DNA of 64,000 nt from Gigantopelta aegis (Eukaryota; Mollusca; Gastropoda; Neomphalida; Peltospiridae). Positions within the stretch are counted from its first letter, which is position 1. Each line of letters starts with the position of its first letter. Positions 20,327-32,064 of this stretch are shown here, one piece after another. Position numbers and translations under genes: made by a program. The stretch is from contig NC_054702.1 in assembly GCF_016097555.1 (NCBI RefSeq), positions 70,354,695 to 70,418,694 of the forward strand, read 5' to 3'. Under the pieces are notes generated by a model, which did not search any database, was not told the DNA's origin, and saw only the letters and a program-made list of their open reading frames with translations.

Positions 20327-22327
20327 GGTATCAAACATATTGTTATTTCGACAGTTGGTCGACAGAGAGAAATGAAAAACACCTGCCGTGCTATGGGCTA
20401 CTCCTACCGATATGGCATCAAACATATTGTTATTTCGACAGTTGGTCGACAGAGAGAAATGAAAAACACCTGCCGTGCTATGGGCTACTCCTACCGATAT
20501 GGCATCAAACATATTGTTATTTCGACAGTTGGTCGACAGAGAGAAATGAAAAACACCTGCCGTGCTATGGGCTACTCCTACCGATATGGCATCAAACATA
20601 TTGTTATTTCGACAGTTGGTCGACAGAGAGAAATGAAAAACACCTGCCGTGCTATGGGCTACTCCTACCGATATGGCATCAAACATATTGTTATTTCGAC
20701 AGTTGGTCGACAGAGAGAAATGAAAAACACCTGCCGTGCTATGGGCTACTCCTACCGATATGGCATCAAACATATTGTTATTTCGACAGTTGGTCGACAG
20801 AGAGAAATGAAAAACACCTGCCGTGCTATGGGCTACTCCTACCGATATGGCATCAAACATATTGTTATTTCGACAGTTGGTCGACAGAGAGAAATGAAAA
20901 ACACCTGCCGTGCTATGGGCTACTCCTACCGATATGGTATCAAACATATTGTTATTTCGACAGTTGGTCGACAGAGAGAAATGAAAAACACCTGCCGTGC
21001 TATGGGCTACTCCTACCGATATGGCATCAAACATATTGTTATTTCGACAGTTGGTCGACAGAGAGAAATGAAAAACACCTGCCGTGCTATGGGCTACTCC
21101 TACCGATATGGCATCAAACATATTGTTATTTCGACAGTTGGTCGACAGAGAGAAATGAAAAACACCTGCCGTGCTATGGGCTACTCCTACCGATATGGCA
21201 TCAAACATATTGTTATTTCGACAGTTGGTCGACAGAGAGAAATGAAAAACACCTGCCGTGCTATGGGCTACTCCTACCGATATGGTATCAAACATATTGT
21301 TATTTCGACAGTTGGTCGACAGAGAGAAATGAAAAACACCTGCCGTGCTATGGGCTACTCCTACCGATATGGCATCAAACATATTGTTATTTCGACAGTT
21401 GGTCGACAGAGAGAAATGAAAAACACCTGCCGTGCTATGGGCTACTCCTACCGATATGGCATCAAACATATTGTTATTTCGACAGTTGGTCGACAGAGAG
21501 AAATGAAAAACACCTGCCGTGCTATGGGCTACTCCTACCGATATGGCATCAAACATATTGTTATTTCGACAGTTGGTCGACAGAGAGAAATGAAAAACAC
21601 CTGCCGTGCTATGGGCTACTCCTACCGATATGGCATCAAACATATTGTTATTTCGACAGTTGGTCGACAGAGAGAAATGAAAAACACCTGCCGTGCTATG
21701 GGCTACTCCTACCGATATGGTATCAAACATATTGTTATTTCGACAGTTGGTCGACAGAGAGAAATGAAAAACACCTGCCGTGCTATGGGCTACTCCTACC
21801 GATATGGCATCAAACATATTGTTATTTCGACAGTTGGTCGACAGAGAGAAATGAAAAACACCTGCCGTGCTATGGGCTACTCCTACCGATATGGCATCAA
21901 ACATATTGTTATTTCGACAGTTGGTCGACAGAGAGAAATGAAAAACACCTGCCGTGCTATGGGCTACTCCTACCGATATGGCATCAAACATATTGTTATT
22001 TCGACAGTTGGTCGACAGAGAGAAATGAAAAACACCTGCCGTGCTATGGGCTACTCCTACCGATATGGCATCAAACATATTGTTATTTCGACAGTTGGTC
22101 GACAGAGAGAAATGAAAAACACCTGCCGTGCTATGGGCTACTCCTACCGATATGGCATCAAACATATTGTTATTTCGACAGTTGGTCGACAGAGAGAAAT
22201 GAAAAACACCTGCCGTGCTATGGGCTACTCCTACCGATATGGCATCAAACATATTGTTATTTCGACAGTTGGTCGACAGAGAGAAATGAAAAACACCTGC
22301 CGTGCTATGGGCTACTCCTACCGATAT
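20327..22327. repeat. Tandem array: 23 units of 87 bp, almost identical
   Basis: The array spans exactly 2001 bp (23 x 87). The unit runs from 'ggyatcaaacatattg' through 'gacagttggtcgacagagag' to 'gggctactcctaccgatat'. The only variable site I see is the third base (T in copies 1, 8, 12 and 17, C elsewhere). Because 87 is divisible by 3 and the unit lacks stops in some frames, long open frames (748 and 692 residues) run through on both strands. They have no codon-level or domain evidence. The near-zero divergence indicates very recent amplification. Confidence 0.97.
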
Positions 22328-22348
22328 GGCATCAAAAGATCCTTTATA

Positions 22349-22680
22349 AAAAGGAAGGAAAGAAATGTTTTCTTTAATGACGCACTCAACACATTTCATG
22401 TACGGTTATATGGCGTCGGAAATATGATTAAGGACTACACAGATATTGAGGGAGGAAACCAGCTGTCGTCACTTCATGGGCTACTCTTTTCGATTAGCAG
22501 CAAAGGATCTTTTATATGCACCATCCCATAGACAGGATAGCACATACCACAGCCTTTGATGTACCAGTCGTGGTGCACTGGCTGGAGCGAGTAATAGCCC
22601 AATGGGCCCACTGACTGGGATCGATCCCAAACCGACCGCGCATCAAGCGAGCCCTTTACCACTGGCTAAATCCCGTCCCC
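22349..22680 (-). mobile_element. SINE-A copy with 15-bp TSD
   Basis: Full-length minus-strand copy flanked by a perfect 15-bp direct repeat AAAAGATCCTTTATA (22334-22348 and 22681-22695). The repeat is part of the host SINE body just beyond the 87-bp array. Confidence 0.94.
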
Positions 22681-22742
22681 AAAAGATCCTTTATATACAC
22701 TTTCGTAGACAAGACAATATATCACGGTCTTTCATGTACCAG

Positions 22743-23068
22743 TGCGGGACATAGCACAGTGGTAAAGCGCTCGCTCGATGCGCGGTCGATTTGGGATCGA
22801 CCCCTGTTGGTGAGCACTTTGGGCTATTTCTCGTTCCAGCCAGTGCTGTCTGTGGGATGGTACATCACGACTGGTATATATAAAGCTGTGGTATGTGCTA
22901 TCTTGTCTGTGGTATGGTGCCTATAAAAGATCCCTTGCTACTAATGGAAAAATGTAGCGGGTTTCCTCTCTAAGACGATATGTGAAAATTACCAAATGTT
23001 TGACATCCAATAGCCGATGATTATTAAATCAATGTGCTCTAGTGGTATCGTTAAACAAAACAAACTTC
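22743..23068 (+). mobile_element. SINE-D copy (A head, B tail)
   Basis: The head 'agcacagtggtaaagcgctc' and body are A-type, but the element ends with the B tail ('gctctagtggtatcgttaaa'). There is an internal duplication of the 'gtctgtgg(g/t)atggt' segment. This is a clear mosaic. Confidence 0.85.
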
Positions 23069-23275
23069 CAGACAGTGCACCACGACTGGTATATCAAAGG
23101 CCGTGGTATGTAATGTGATGGTGCATATAAAAGATCCCTTGTTACTAATGGAAAAATGTAGCTCGTTTCCTCTTTAAGACTATATTATGTCAAAATTACC
23201 AAATATTTGACATCCAATAGCCAATGATTAATAAATCAATGTGCTCTAGTGGTGTTGTTAAACAAAACAAACTTG
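23069..23275 (+). mobile_element. SINE-D copy, head missing
   Basis: It starts in the shared central block ('cagtgcaccacgactgg') directly after the tail of the preceding copy and ends in a complete B tail. It lacks the tRNA-like head. Confidence 0.8.
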
Positions 23276-23402
23276 TTTTTGATGTACCAGACTTGGGGCA
23301 TTGGCTGAAACGTAGGAAAGAAACGACTCCAGCGAGAACGATCGATCCTGCGACCCATCGCAGCTCAGGCGAGCGCTCTACCACTGAACTACATCCAGCC
23401 TC
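23276..23402 (-). mobile_element. SINE head fragment
   Basis: Minus-strand head only: 'ggcattggctgaaacg', a box-B-like 'cgatcctgcgaccc', and 'ctaccactgaactacatcc'. Confidence 0.65.
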
Positions 23403-23470
23403 TAAGCTACCTGCTGGGATATATGTTGACCTATTGCATTCAATGCTCTACGACTACTCTATCATAATGT

Positions 23471-23786
23471 TAAGTTTGTTTATGTGTAACAATACCACTA
23501 GAGCACATTGATTAATTAATCATCGGCTATTGGGTGTCAAACATTTAGTAATTCTGACTCGTAGTCATCAGAGGATACCCGCTACAATTTCCCATCAGCA
23601 GCAAGGGATCTTTTATATGCACTTTCTCACAGACAGGAAAGAACATACCACGGCCTTTGATCAGTTGTGGTGCACTAGTTGGAACAAAAACAAAACCCAG
23701 TCAGTTGAATGTATCGACTGAGTTGGTTCGATCCTGCGACGCAGGCACCTCGGGCGAGCACTCAACCGACTGAGCTAAATCCCGCC
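23471..23786 (-). mobile_element. SINE-B copy
   Basis: Full-length minus-strand copy from the tail ('accactagagcacattgatt') to the head ('gactgagctaaatcccgcc'). Confidence 0.9.
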
Positions 23787-24836
23787 TTATAATTACGTGT
23801 CGCATGCTGTCCTTTTCGTTAGATTGATTGTTAGAAGTGACTGCTACCTTGCTACTAATAAAAAAGAATAGCATATGTGTCGGCAGTGAGTTTTCTTCTG
23901 TAACACAAAACCAGGTGTTATGGAGACCTCATGTTAGACCATTAACAGGCACTGATCAAATAATGTGCGGAGGATCGTAAAACAAACATTCCTTTCCTCT
24001 CAGGAAGTTAGATTTAAAAATAAAAAAAGAAAAGAAAGAAAGATGAAAGATAGAAAAAAGAAGATCAAGTAAACAGACACACAAAAATAAAAACGAGCAA
24101 CCGGTATAACGAACCATTACCTGCGTTATAAATACATGTACATACAAGGTCCGTACCTAACGAGGTTTGTTAAGTTCCACACACACCCGGGAAATTCTAA
24201 AAAAAAAAAGTCCTGTTTTTTGCACTTGTGTTTTTTGTTTTTTGTTTTATTTTTTTATCCACTTGTAAAAGACTATATTACTGTTTCCTCTTTCGTTTCT
24301 TTTCGTTTGTTTTCTTTGTTTTTCTTTTCTTTGTTTCTGTTTTTGCTGTACCCCCACCCCCTCTTTCCCCAGTGACTTAGACTAGGTGCGGCCCTGGATA
24401 CGACTATTTACATACGATGAAACCTGTGCTGTTTGAACATGGATAACGTTTCGACAATACCTGGGAAATGGCTTGTTATCTTGTTACATGAGGCTGTATT
24501 TTCCCTGGCGCCAGACCGTACAATCAGCTGTTCTTACCATTACCTATGTTTGTAAACAATTCCGCTTGGATGTTCGGTAACTGTACCATTATGATAATTA
24601 ACACATGTTAACAGTTAATTCTTATCGCTGGATTATGTTTATCAAAGGAATTTTAGTTCAAGGAATGAATCATGCATTATCTTCTTTACTTAGCCGCATG
24701 TATGACTTTAATTAGAAACAGTTTGTTGTACGCGTGTCAACACCAGTGTGTAATTAATTCGGTACAATATAGGGGTTGTTTCCAGATTTTTAAAAATGTA
24801 AAATTGGTGTTAACATCCACTTTATCTTAAAGGGAC
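23787..24836. other. No gene seen; A-rich and T-rich tracts
   Basis: A-rich 24016-24070 and T-rich 24210-24340 low-complexity stretches dominate. No exon or RNA gene supported. Confidence 0.5.
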
Positions 24837-24840
24837 ATTC

Positions 24841-25214
24841 CTGAGTTTGCTGCAATTTTTAAGATGTTATCGACCAACAAATACTTTTTAACGATTGTAA
24901 TTACATACCAAATATATTTTTCTGTATAAAATATTAGTGGCTGTATATGAAATATGTTTCTGATCGTTCTAATATTTGTACTAGGTTAAATTTCATTTTA
25001 TTTCCTAAAAAAAATGGTTTTTTCGTACGTACTAAAATATTTGAAGACAAAATCCAGTTTGGGCTTCTACAAATATTAAGACGACCAGAAACACATCGAA
25101 TATACAGACACTGATATTCTAAACAAGAAAATATATTTATTATATAAGTTTAATAGTAGAAATATTTTATTAGTCGGAAACATCTTTCAATGCAGCAAAC
25201 TCAGGAATGTCCCT
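24841..25214. mobile_element. Palindromic TTAA-flanked MITE, copy 2 (inverted)
   Basis: Same family as 8888-9273 but in the opposite orientation: its left end equals the inverse of the other's right end ('gttatcgaccaacaaat' against 'gttagtcgataac'). TTAA at 24837-24840 and 25215-25218. It is a 374-bp imperfect palindrome, with 'gtgtttctgatcgtt'-type arms facing each other. Confidence 0.85.
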
Positions 25215-25529
25215 TTAAAATAAAAATAAATATGAATATTAAAAGAGTTTTGCATTATATACATAGGTGGATAATTATATATTTGTAGATATGTTGGGAA
25301 ATACTCAAACACAGACACAACAAATACCAGAACCATGCAGGTAATCAGTCGAACGAGCAATGAACGAGCAATTAGAACCGTGGAGTAGACAAAACAACAT
25401 TAGTGGAGTCTCTTAGTTTACAGGTGATGTAAATATTTAAGCCTTACGCTAAAAAGGAACAATGATGAAAAAAACAAATAACCCCATAAAAAGCACGCTT
25501 TTCTATAATGTATTGAAAACTATAACATT

Positions 25530-26265
25530 TGTAGGGTGTATACCACCAAATCAATTCCCATAGACGACCATAGTAACATACATGTATGTAGTTGAAACTC
25601 CTACCTGCAGCGTATCAATCGACATATACACCACGGGTATAAACACTACCACCCATCACCCTTAAAGGGAAGCAGAACAAAATGGGGGTGAAGCTGTTCA
25701 TTTAAAGAAAATGGATAGCGTCTATGACTACCCTAGTTCCGCACAAAATTTGAGTATTTTTGTTTTATAAAGGTACCCCACAAGGCTATTTGATACAGTG
25801 TACTAGATGATATAAAACTGCATAATTGTTTTGCCCAGAGGAAACTAATCTTTTACAACCAACACTCACATTTATCACCAATGGCAGGACTTGTGGTATT
25901 AACTGTTCTATCAAAAGTTCGGTGCACCTCGAACTTTGACCCAACCGGAAGTTATTTAGTTTAGTACTACCTGTAACAATTTATTTTATTTGTCTGGGAA
26001 TTTTCTGCTTTGGCGGGGCTGAGAACCATATACAAGACGTCAAGGCAAAACTTCCTCATCTAACTCAATAGACATAAATGTAAACTATTTAGAAAATAAA
26101 CACAAATAAATACAAATACAAGAGTCGTTTACAATAAATGATTTATTATTATTATGATGATGATAACAATGTTGATAATTATCATTATTTTTAATATGCT
26201 TATTATTTTTATTATAATTATGAGTGTAATCGTGATTTTAATAATTATTGTTATTACTACTACTG

Positions 26266-26355
<90 letters not shown>

Positions 26356-27300
26356 TTATTATTATTATTACTACATGTATTATTATTATTATTATTATAA
26401 TCATCATCATCATTATTATAAATCTTATTAACGATGAGAGCGGATTACACGCTCGTATATGATGCATCTGAATGTATTTAGCGTTTAGAAGGATGATCAC
26501 GAGAATTGGATTGCAGCCTGCCACTTTGATAATCGGGACCAACTGCATGTTTTGGTTTGGTTTGGTTGACAGTAATGGGATCTTTAATACCGATGGGGAC
26601 CAGGTCAGTCCCTGGAGACTGAGGATGACAGCGAACCAAAACAAAGCTCATTAACCAAATTAATCCCTATTCCTTGGAGTTCGTCCTAGAATTAAGATGG
26701 TAAAAAATCGTAAACGCTGGTCCATTAGTATCACGGGAGCCGTCTACATAAATACTGTAAACTATTAAAAGATAAGACCATACTTAACGTCTGATAAAGA
26801 AAGGTTTTGTCCATTGTGTACCCCCACCACCTCTGGGAGTAACTAAAGGTAGTACTAAACCACGTAACGTCCGGTTTGGTGAATGTTCGAGGTACAACCT
26901 TTGATAGAGAAGTTAACACCACAAGTCCTGTGATTGTTGATAAATGTGGGTTGGTTGTAAAAAAAAATTAGTTTCATCTGTCCCAAAATTGTATGTAATT
27001 TTATTTCATCTAGTGCCACTGTGTCAAGTAGCCTTGTGCTTGAAACAAATATGGAGTACCTGTGAAAAAAACAGTACTCAAATGTTGTGCGGAACTAGGG
27101 TAGTCATATACGCTACCAGTTATCTTTGAAATAAGCAGCGTGACCCCTATTTTTTCTGATTCACTTCAAGGGTGAGGGGTTGTAGTATTTGTATCCATGG
27201 CGTTTATGTCGATTGATACGCTGCTGGTAGGAGTTTTAGCCACATGTGTTACCATTGTCGTCTATGGGATTTGATTTTGTAGTATACACCCTAAAAGTGC
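25530..27300. mobile_element. Foldback element, ~430-bp inverted arms around a loop
   Basis: The left arm (about 25530-25972) and right arm (about 26850-27300) are inverted copies. Shared blocks include 'gtatcaatcgacata', 'tatgactaccctagttccgc', 'caggacttgtggt' and 'tttagtactacct'. The outer tips are 'gtagggtgtataccacc' and its inverse. Similarity is partial, with indels. The loop of about 880 bp holds a trinucleotide microsatellite and no transposase. The arms also match the minisatellite at 4430-5365. Confidence 0.8.
26146..26435. repeat. (ATT)n/(ACT)n trinucleotide microsatellite
   Basis: Long (CTA)n run at about 26257-26354 between degenerate (TTA)n stretches, inside the foldback loop. 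Open frames over it translate only to poly-Thr, poly-Val or poly-Ile. Confidence 0.95.
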
Positions 27301-27432
27301 GCTGGGGGAGAGAGATATAGGGAGTCCCAACCATACGGACTAATCAGTTTTATACGTTAATCGGACTACATCATGAACCGAGCACTGGCCACAATTTGGT
27401 CAGATGGAACTTCGCCCATTTACTACGTAGTG

Positions 27433-30091
27433 CCGGTGTAAACGGAATGCAAGTCCGTAGGAACAGTTGTCCGCCCGGACTTAATCGCTTAGGAATGCAT
27501 GTCCTAGGTCTAATATACCTAGGAATGCAAGTCCTAGGACTTACATTCCGTGGGAATACTGGTCTGACTGCCAGGATATCAAGTCCGGGTCGGACTTGCA
27601 TTCCTGGACAATCAAAATTTAAGTCCGGTGATACACGCAAAAATTAAATTATAAATGTACACAGAACCAAGAGCAGTTTCCTTTCTGGTTTATTTAATTA
27701 ACTTAGGATACTGCCGCCTCTCTTTATTTAAGTATTTTCTATTTATTCCAATATTTTCCATTTATATCATTTGCAAGAGTATGTACACATTTTGTTGACC
27801 TTATTACACGAGCAGAACCAAGGTATTTATTCACTGCGCGTTGTTCCAACTAATAAATGTTTTAAACATTTAAAAGTAACTCGAAAAGATTTTCCATAAT
27901 TCGAAGCATGTATTAGTACTCGCAAATAAGTATAATTTGCCCATATCACATACCAACACAATTATCTGTTAGACATTATATACTGATATTTGATAATAAT
28001 AATAATAATAATAATAATTTTTTTTAATAATAATTCAACTATAAAAATGTAATATTTGCGTTATATAAATTATCTTGTTATTATATATTTTTTAAGTTTG
28101 TGCCTTTTTGTCAATAATGTTGCAGGCGCGTGTACATAGGGTGTGGGGTGGGGTGGGGTGGCGTGGTCTAAACACCACTCTTCAAAAGAAATGTCTACTT
28201 GCGACAGTCTAGATCTCCCCCCTGCATAACTTATTGAACATGTGCCTGCTTTGTCAATTTTGCTCATTTTCAAAAATTAATTTGGTCTAACATATGACAT
28301 ATGTTACTCCCAACCAACAATACCATCAATAACAAATTAACTTAATGATTTTCATTAAGGTTTATCAGTTAATAGAAATATCAATGATTAAGAGTGGGGT
28401 TTAGCAGCTCAATGGGCCACTACACCAACTAAGACAAAACAGTAACCCCTGAACAATTATCATACTGTCAATAATATGCACACACAATTTAAAAAAACAT
28501 ACTTTTAAACAGACTAACTACTCAAGACACTTTTACGCCTGACAGTTTTGGTCACAATAGGCATTCAGGCTCCCTTTTTGGGAGTAGGGGTGAAGTGGAA
28601 AATGTTCGAATTTGAAAAACAAAGTATATTCATAATCGCATTAGTACCAAGACGCTATATAGGATTCCAAACAAATCAGTCTGCATTTTTACATGGATAC
28701 TAATATTGTGAGTAGAATGATGGAAATACATGGTGAAGATTTCAGGCTAGCTTGTTTTGCCAGAAAGTGTCCTTTGCCCCCACATTACTGGGGGGGGGGG
28801 GGGGGGTGACCGCCCCATTCCCCCGACCCCACCTCCACCCAGTCTCAAACGCTTATGATGTTCCTAACGGCCATGTATAACCATACAGAGACCCTTTCCC
28901 CAACTCGTCCCTTATGCTTATGGTGCCATAAGACAGTTAGTGATAATTAATTTCAAGTGTTTGGGTGCTATTTTTAATTGTTCATCAGTAAAAGGTAATT
29001 TTTCATGCTTATTATTCCTGTTATTTTTATATTCTCGTAACTGGTCATTATACTACGAGATATTAGTACTAACTACTAGAACTAAGTACAGTTTTCAAAG
29101 TTTTATTTCAGGGATTTTCAAGAATCATATTATATATATTATATGTCATAAGCAAAATATCGGAAATAAATTCCAGAGGACTAGGAATGCTAGAAATGAA
29201 AGTCCTGTGGACTAGGAGTATCAGAAATAAAAGTCCCACGGACTTACATTCCTCGGAATGCACGTCCCACAGACTTAAATTCTTAGAATACAAGACCTAC
29301 AGACTAGGATTCCGAGGAATGGAAGTCCGATCGGATAAAGATTAAGAACATCACAAATAATCAGATTGTCATTTACCGTCAAAATATAAAGTTATAAAAC
29401 ATATTATTAAAAATTATGTTGCTGTATACAGAAATTGTCTTTTGCTGTTCGCCAAATTTTTTTTGGGAGTTACCAGTTTTCATATATATATTTTTAAAAC
29501 AATTTTGGGCTACATATTGTTTGTTTTTTTAATATTTCTTCGTGTTGAACACATGAACACATAGCCTACTTTATATCTGTAGTTGCATTATATACTTTTG
29601 AAAAAAGCAAGATATTCGTCCTACTTCATTATGCTAACACAAATGTAAATCGATAACAAAAATTCACTCACGTATCTGATCCACAAGTCTATGACGTAAA
29701 AACATAATTAAGTTGATACTCAAACGTAAAAATAATATTTTTACATAGAGATTTGAACCCATACTAATCTTAAGAGACTCGTACACATAAATACATCACA
29801 CTACGAGAGACGGCTGCCAAAATCTCACTTTTTTCTCGTGTCTTTCTGGAAGCTCGTGCAAATTGCTGAGTATAACAAACGGACATCTAATTTGCCGGAC
29901 TAGTATTTCTGTCACTGCTGTAGATGGAATTTAAGTCCGGTAGAAATACAAGTCCTAGAATAAAAACAACTTAAAAATAAACCAGGTATGAAAGTCCGGG
30001 TAGGACTATGGTTCCTAAGCTATGGAGGTCCGATGGGACTACTGTTTATAGGAACCGAGGTTCCTACGGACCTGCGTTCCTTTTACACCGG
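27433..30091. mobile_element. 2.66-kb non-autonomous TIR element with subterminal arrays
   Basis: The left terminus 'ccggtgtaaacggaatgc' plus 'aagtccgtaggaac' is inverted at the right terminus ('gttcctacggacctgcgttc', 'cttttacaccgg'). Next to the termini are clusters of degenerate, partly palindromic 'ggaatgcaagtccta' and 'ggacttacattcc' motifs: 27440-27640 on the left, 29160-29340 and 29930-30090 on the right. The interior (27650-29150) is AT-rich with a G-run at 28791-28806 and no coding potential. Such subterminal motif arrays are known transposase-binding designs in cut-and-paste elements (family knowledge). No TSD is readable. Confidence 0.7.
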
Positions 30092-30104
30092 ACCTACCAT
30101 ATAG

Positions 30105-30540
30105 AGAATAAAAAAATAAAATAATAATAATAAAAAAAAAACCCAAACCCGAATACATTGAGCGAAAGCGAGTTAAATACGTTTTTAAGCAACGGGTTGT
30201 AAGATAAAGGGACACGAATGTAATATTCTATTCCTCACTAATTAGGCTTACATTAAATTTAAATGTCTTTTGCAACTAAAATTTATTTACGACACTCGCG
30301 CTTGCAATAACTAATGCGTAACAGAGCAATCAATTTCATGTTAACGTATGCGTCAGTTTCAGTCGTGCTTATATTATTGGATGATATAGCTGTGGCGATC
30401 GGGTCAACACTCTTGAGCAACTTGTCAAAAGTCTCAAGAGTGATCTCCAACGTATATGGAGACGAAAATGCCATCTCACATGGTTATGTAAGAAAATGTA
30501 TTCCAAGCAAGGATATGCTCGTATGCATATAGAAGCTTAT
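30105..30540. mobile_element. Copy of a ~450-bp repeat (family also at 63470)
   Basis: It shares 'gagcgaaagcgagtt', 'gggacacgaatgtaatattc' and the end 'ggttatgtaagaaaatg' with 63470-63912, in the same order and spacing. It is diverged, and the hairpin at the left end is partly lost. Confidence 0.55.
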
Positions 30541-32064
30541 ATGGAATATTTTCACAGCCCGTGTGCATTGTATAGTCGGCCGATGTCAAACACCACGTCA
30601 CAATTCGACACACATAATTAATGTTTTAGATTAGCAGAACATTTCTCTTCAAATGCAGTTTCTGACTGACGAGACTGCGCATACTTTCTCTAATATTGTG
30701 TATATAGTTACTATATACAAACGTATAACAATAAATATCGCGGTTTATCGATACCTTTCTTTGGCATTGGTGATGATATGTAACCAAATATAACTGATAT
30801 ACTAGTACATTTATCAGATTTTATGGATGTTATAGAACTCAAATTAACGGATATACAAATACTATTAAATTTATCGGATTAAAAAAAAGTTATATATAGA
30901 TATTATGGATATTAACTTATGTACCCAAATCTGATACACTAGTATATTTATTGGTAGGGTTTGTTTGTTGTTGTGTTTTTTTTGGGTTTTTTTTTTTTTT
31001 TTTTTTTTTTTTTGGGGGGGGGGGGGCATTATGTAACCGCAACGTACGGATATACGGGTAAATTTATCCGATTTTATGGATGTTACATAACCAAAACTCA
31101 GTGATAAGCTGGTACATTTATCTCGTTTTTCACAGATGCTATGCAATAAAATATTGTTATACCAATACCTTTCTCAAATATAACAAACAATAATTAAATT
31201 ATCGTTTGTAGCAACGTCAAAATGCAAGAGAAAACAAAAGAGGAGGAAAAAAAAACCGTTGGCAAGCCGCATACATAACTTCTCAGTTACGTTTAGTTTA
31301 TCCAACAACCTGATCACACGTCTCGATATAGTGTTGCGAATGTACCTGGCGTGTTAACGTGCTTCCATCACCGTGACACTCACAAACCATACATCAATCT
31401 CATTTAAATACAACCGGGGCAGTCAGGTGCAAAACCCGCACCAACACACTAAAGCATTATTAACCCGGAAAAGCCAACAGCGAGACCAAAATATTTAAAC
31501 ATTTTCTTTTACGCGGCCGATCCTGTTTCCACGGCACCGTGCTTTTGTACCCACTTTGTTGCAGATCGGCGTAACGTATTAGTGAAAACATTTACAGGCA
31601 CGTAAATAGAAAGGGGAAAAGATGGCGTGTTAATGCTGCTTCGGGCGGCAGGAAATAATACTGAGTCGCTAACTTCAGTTCCTTTCCGTTTCTGTTTGGC
31701 ATAAAATGCTTTATGACATACTGCTCTTTAAAACATCAGAGGCCTATTCTACAAAGCAAAGCTCTCTTAAGATCCTTCAGCTACATCGCACTGTCCTAGC
31801 ACGTATTTTTAGCATTGTACTGCCAGATCGCAAAGTTGCGAGAGTTTAGTGAATTACAGAAAGACATTGGATTTGTCACTGTTAATAATTCAAACCAGAA
31901 GTAAATAACGAATACTTTTACAATACAAAAGCTGTAATGACTCAAAAGATATTTGCACTTTTATTAATTAGGGTCAGTTCCTTTAATGTAATATTGTACT
32001 TGTGACTGTTCTCCCAATCTATGAATCTTCAAGTGTATTTGATGATGTATCTTTCGATATGAAG
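30541..32064. other. No gene seen; T/G homopolymer and degenerate short repeat
   Basis: Positions 30780-31150 contain several loose copies of 'ggatgtta(t/c)a' and 'atttatc(g/a)gatt', a decayed tandem repeat. A T run followed by a G run lies at 30980-31027. No exon supported. 31740-31860 weakly resembles the GTTCCACGAA-type MITE ends. Confidence 0.45.

Larger units (their letters stand above)
20284..22742 (-). mobile_element. SINE-related copy inflated by an internal tandem array
   Basis: The left edge 'tttaacgacacttcagcaca' and the right part ('aaaagatcctttata', then 'tacactttcgtagac' and 'tcacggtctttcatgtacc') are the tail and body of one minus-strand SINE. Between them lie the 87-bp array (20327-22327) and an inserted SINE-A (22349-22680). 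The array unit aligns to the SINE segment between 'ggcgtcggacatatgg' and 'atgggctactcttttcgat', so the array is an expansion of the SINE's own body. Confidence 0.75.

Noticed and set aside
20327..22327. CRISPR-like array
   Set aside because: Units are contiguous with no variable spacers, the unit is too long, and the DNA is eukaryotic.
20321..22399. 692-residue open frame on the opposite strand of the array
   Set aside because: Same reason: a translation of the repeat with no independent coding evidence.
20285..22531. 748-residue open frame through the 87-bp array, plus strand
   Set aside because: It exists only because the unit length is a multiple of 3 and lacks stops. The unit is SINE sequence, both strands are open, and the frame begins and ends in SINE sequence. 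No domain, signal peptide or codon bias.
26129..26644. 171-residue Val/Ile-rich frame and 102-residue Thr-rich frame
   Set aside because: Translations of the trinucleotide microsatellite.
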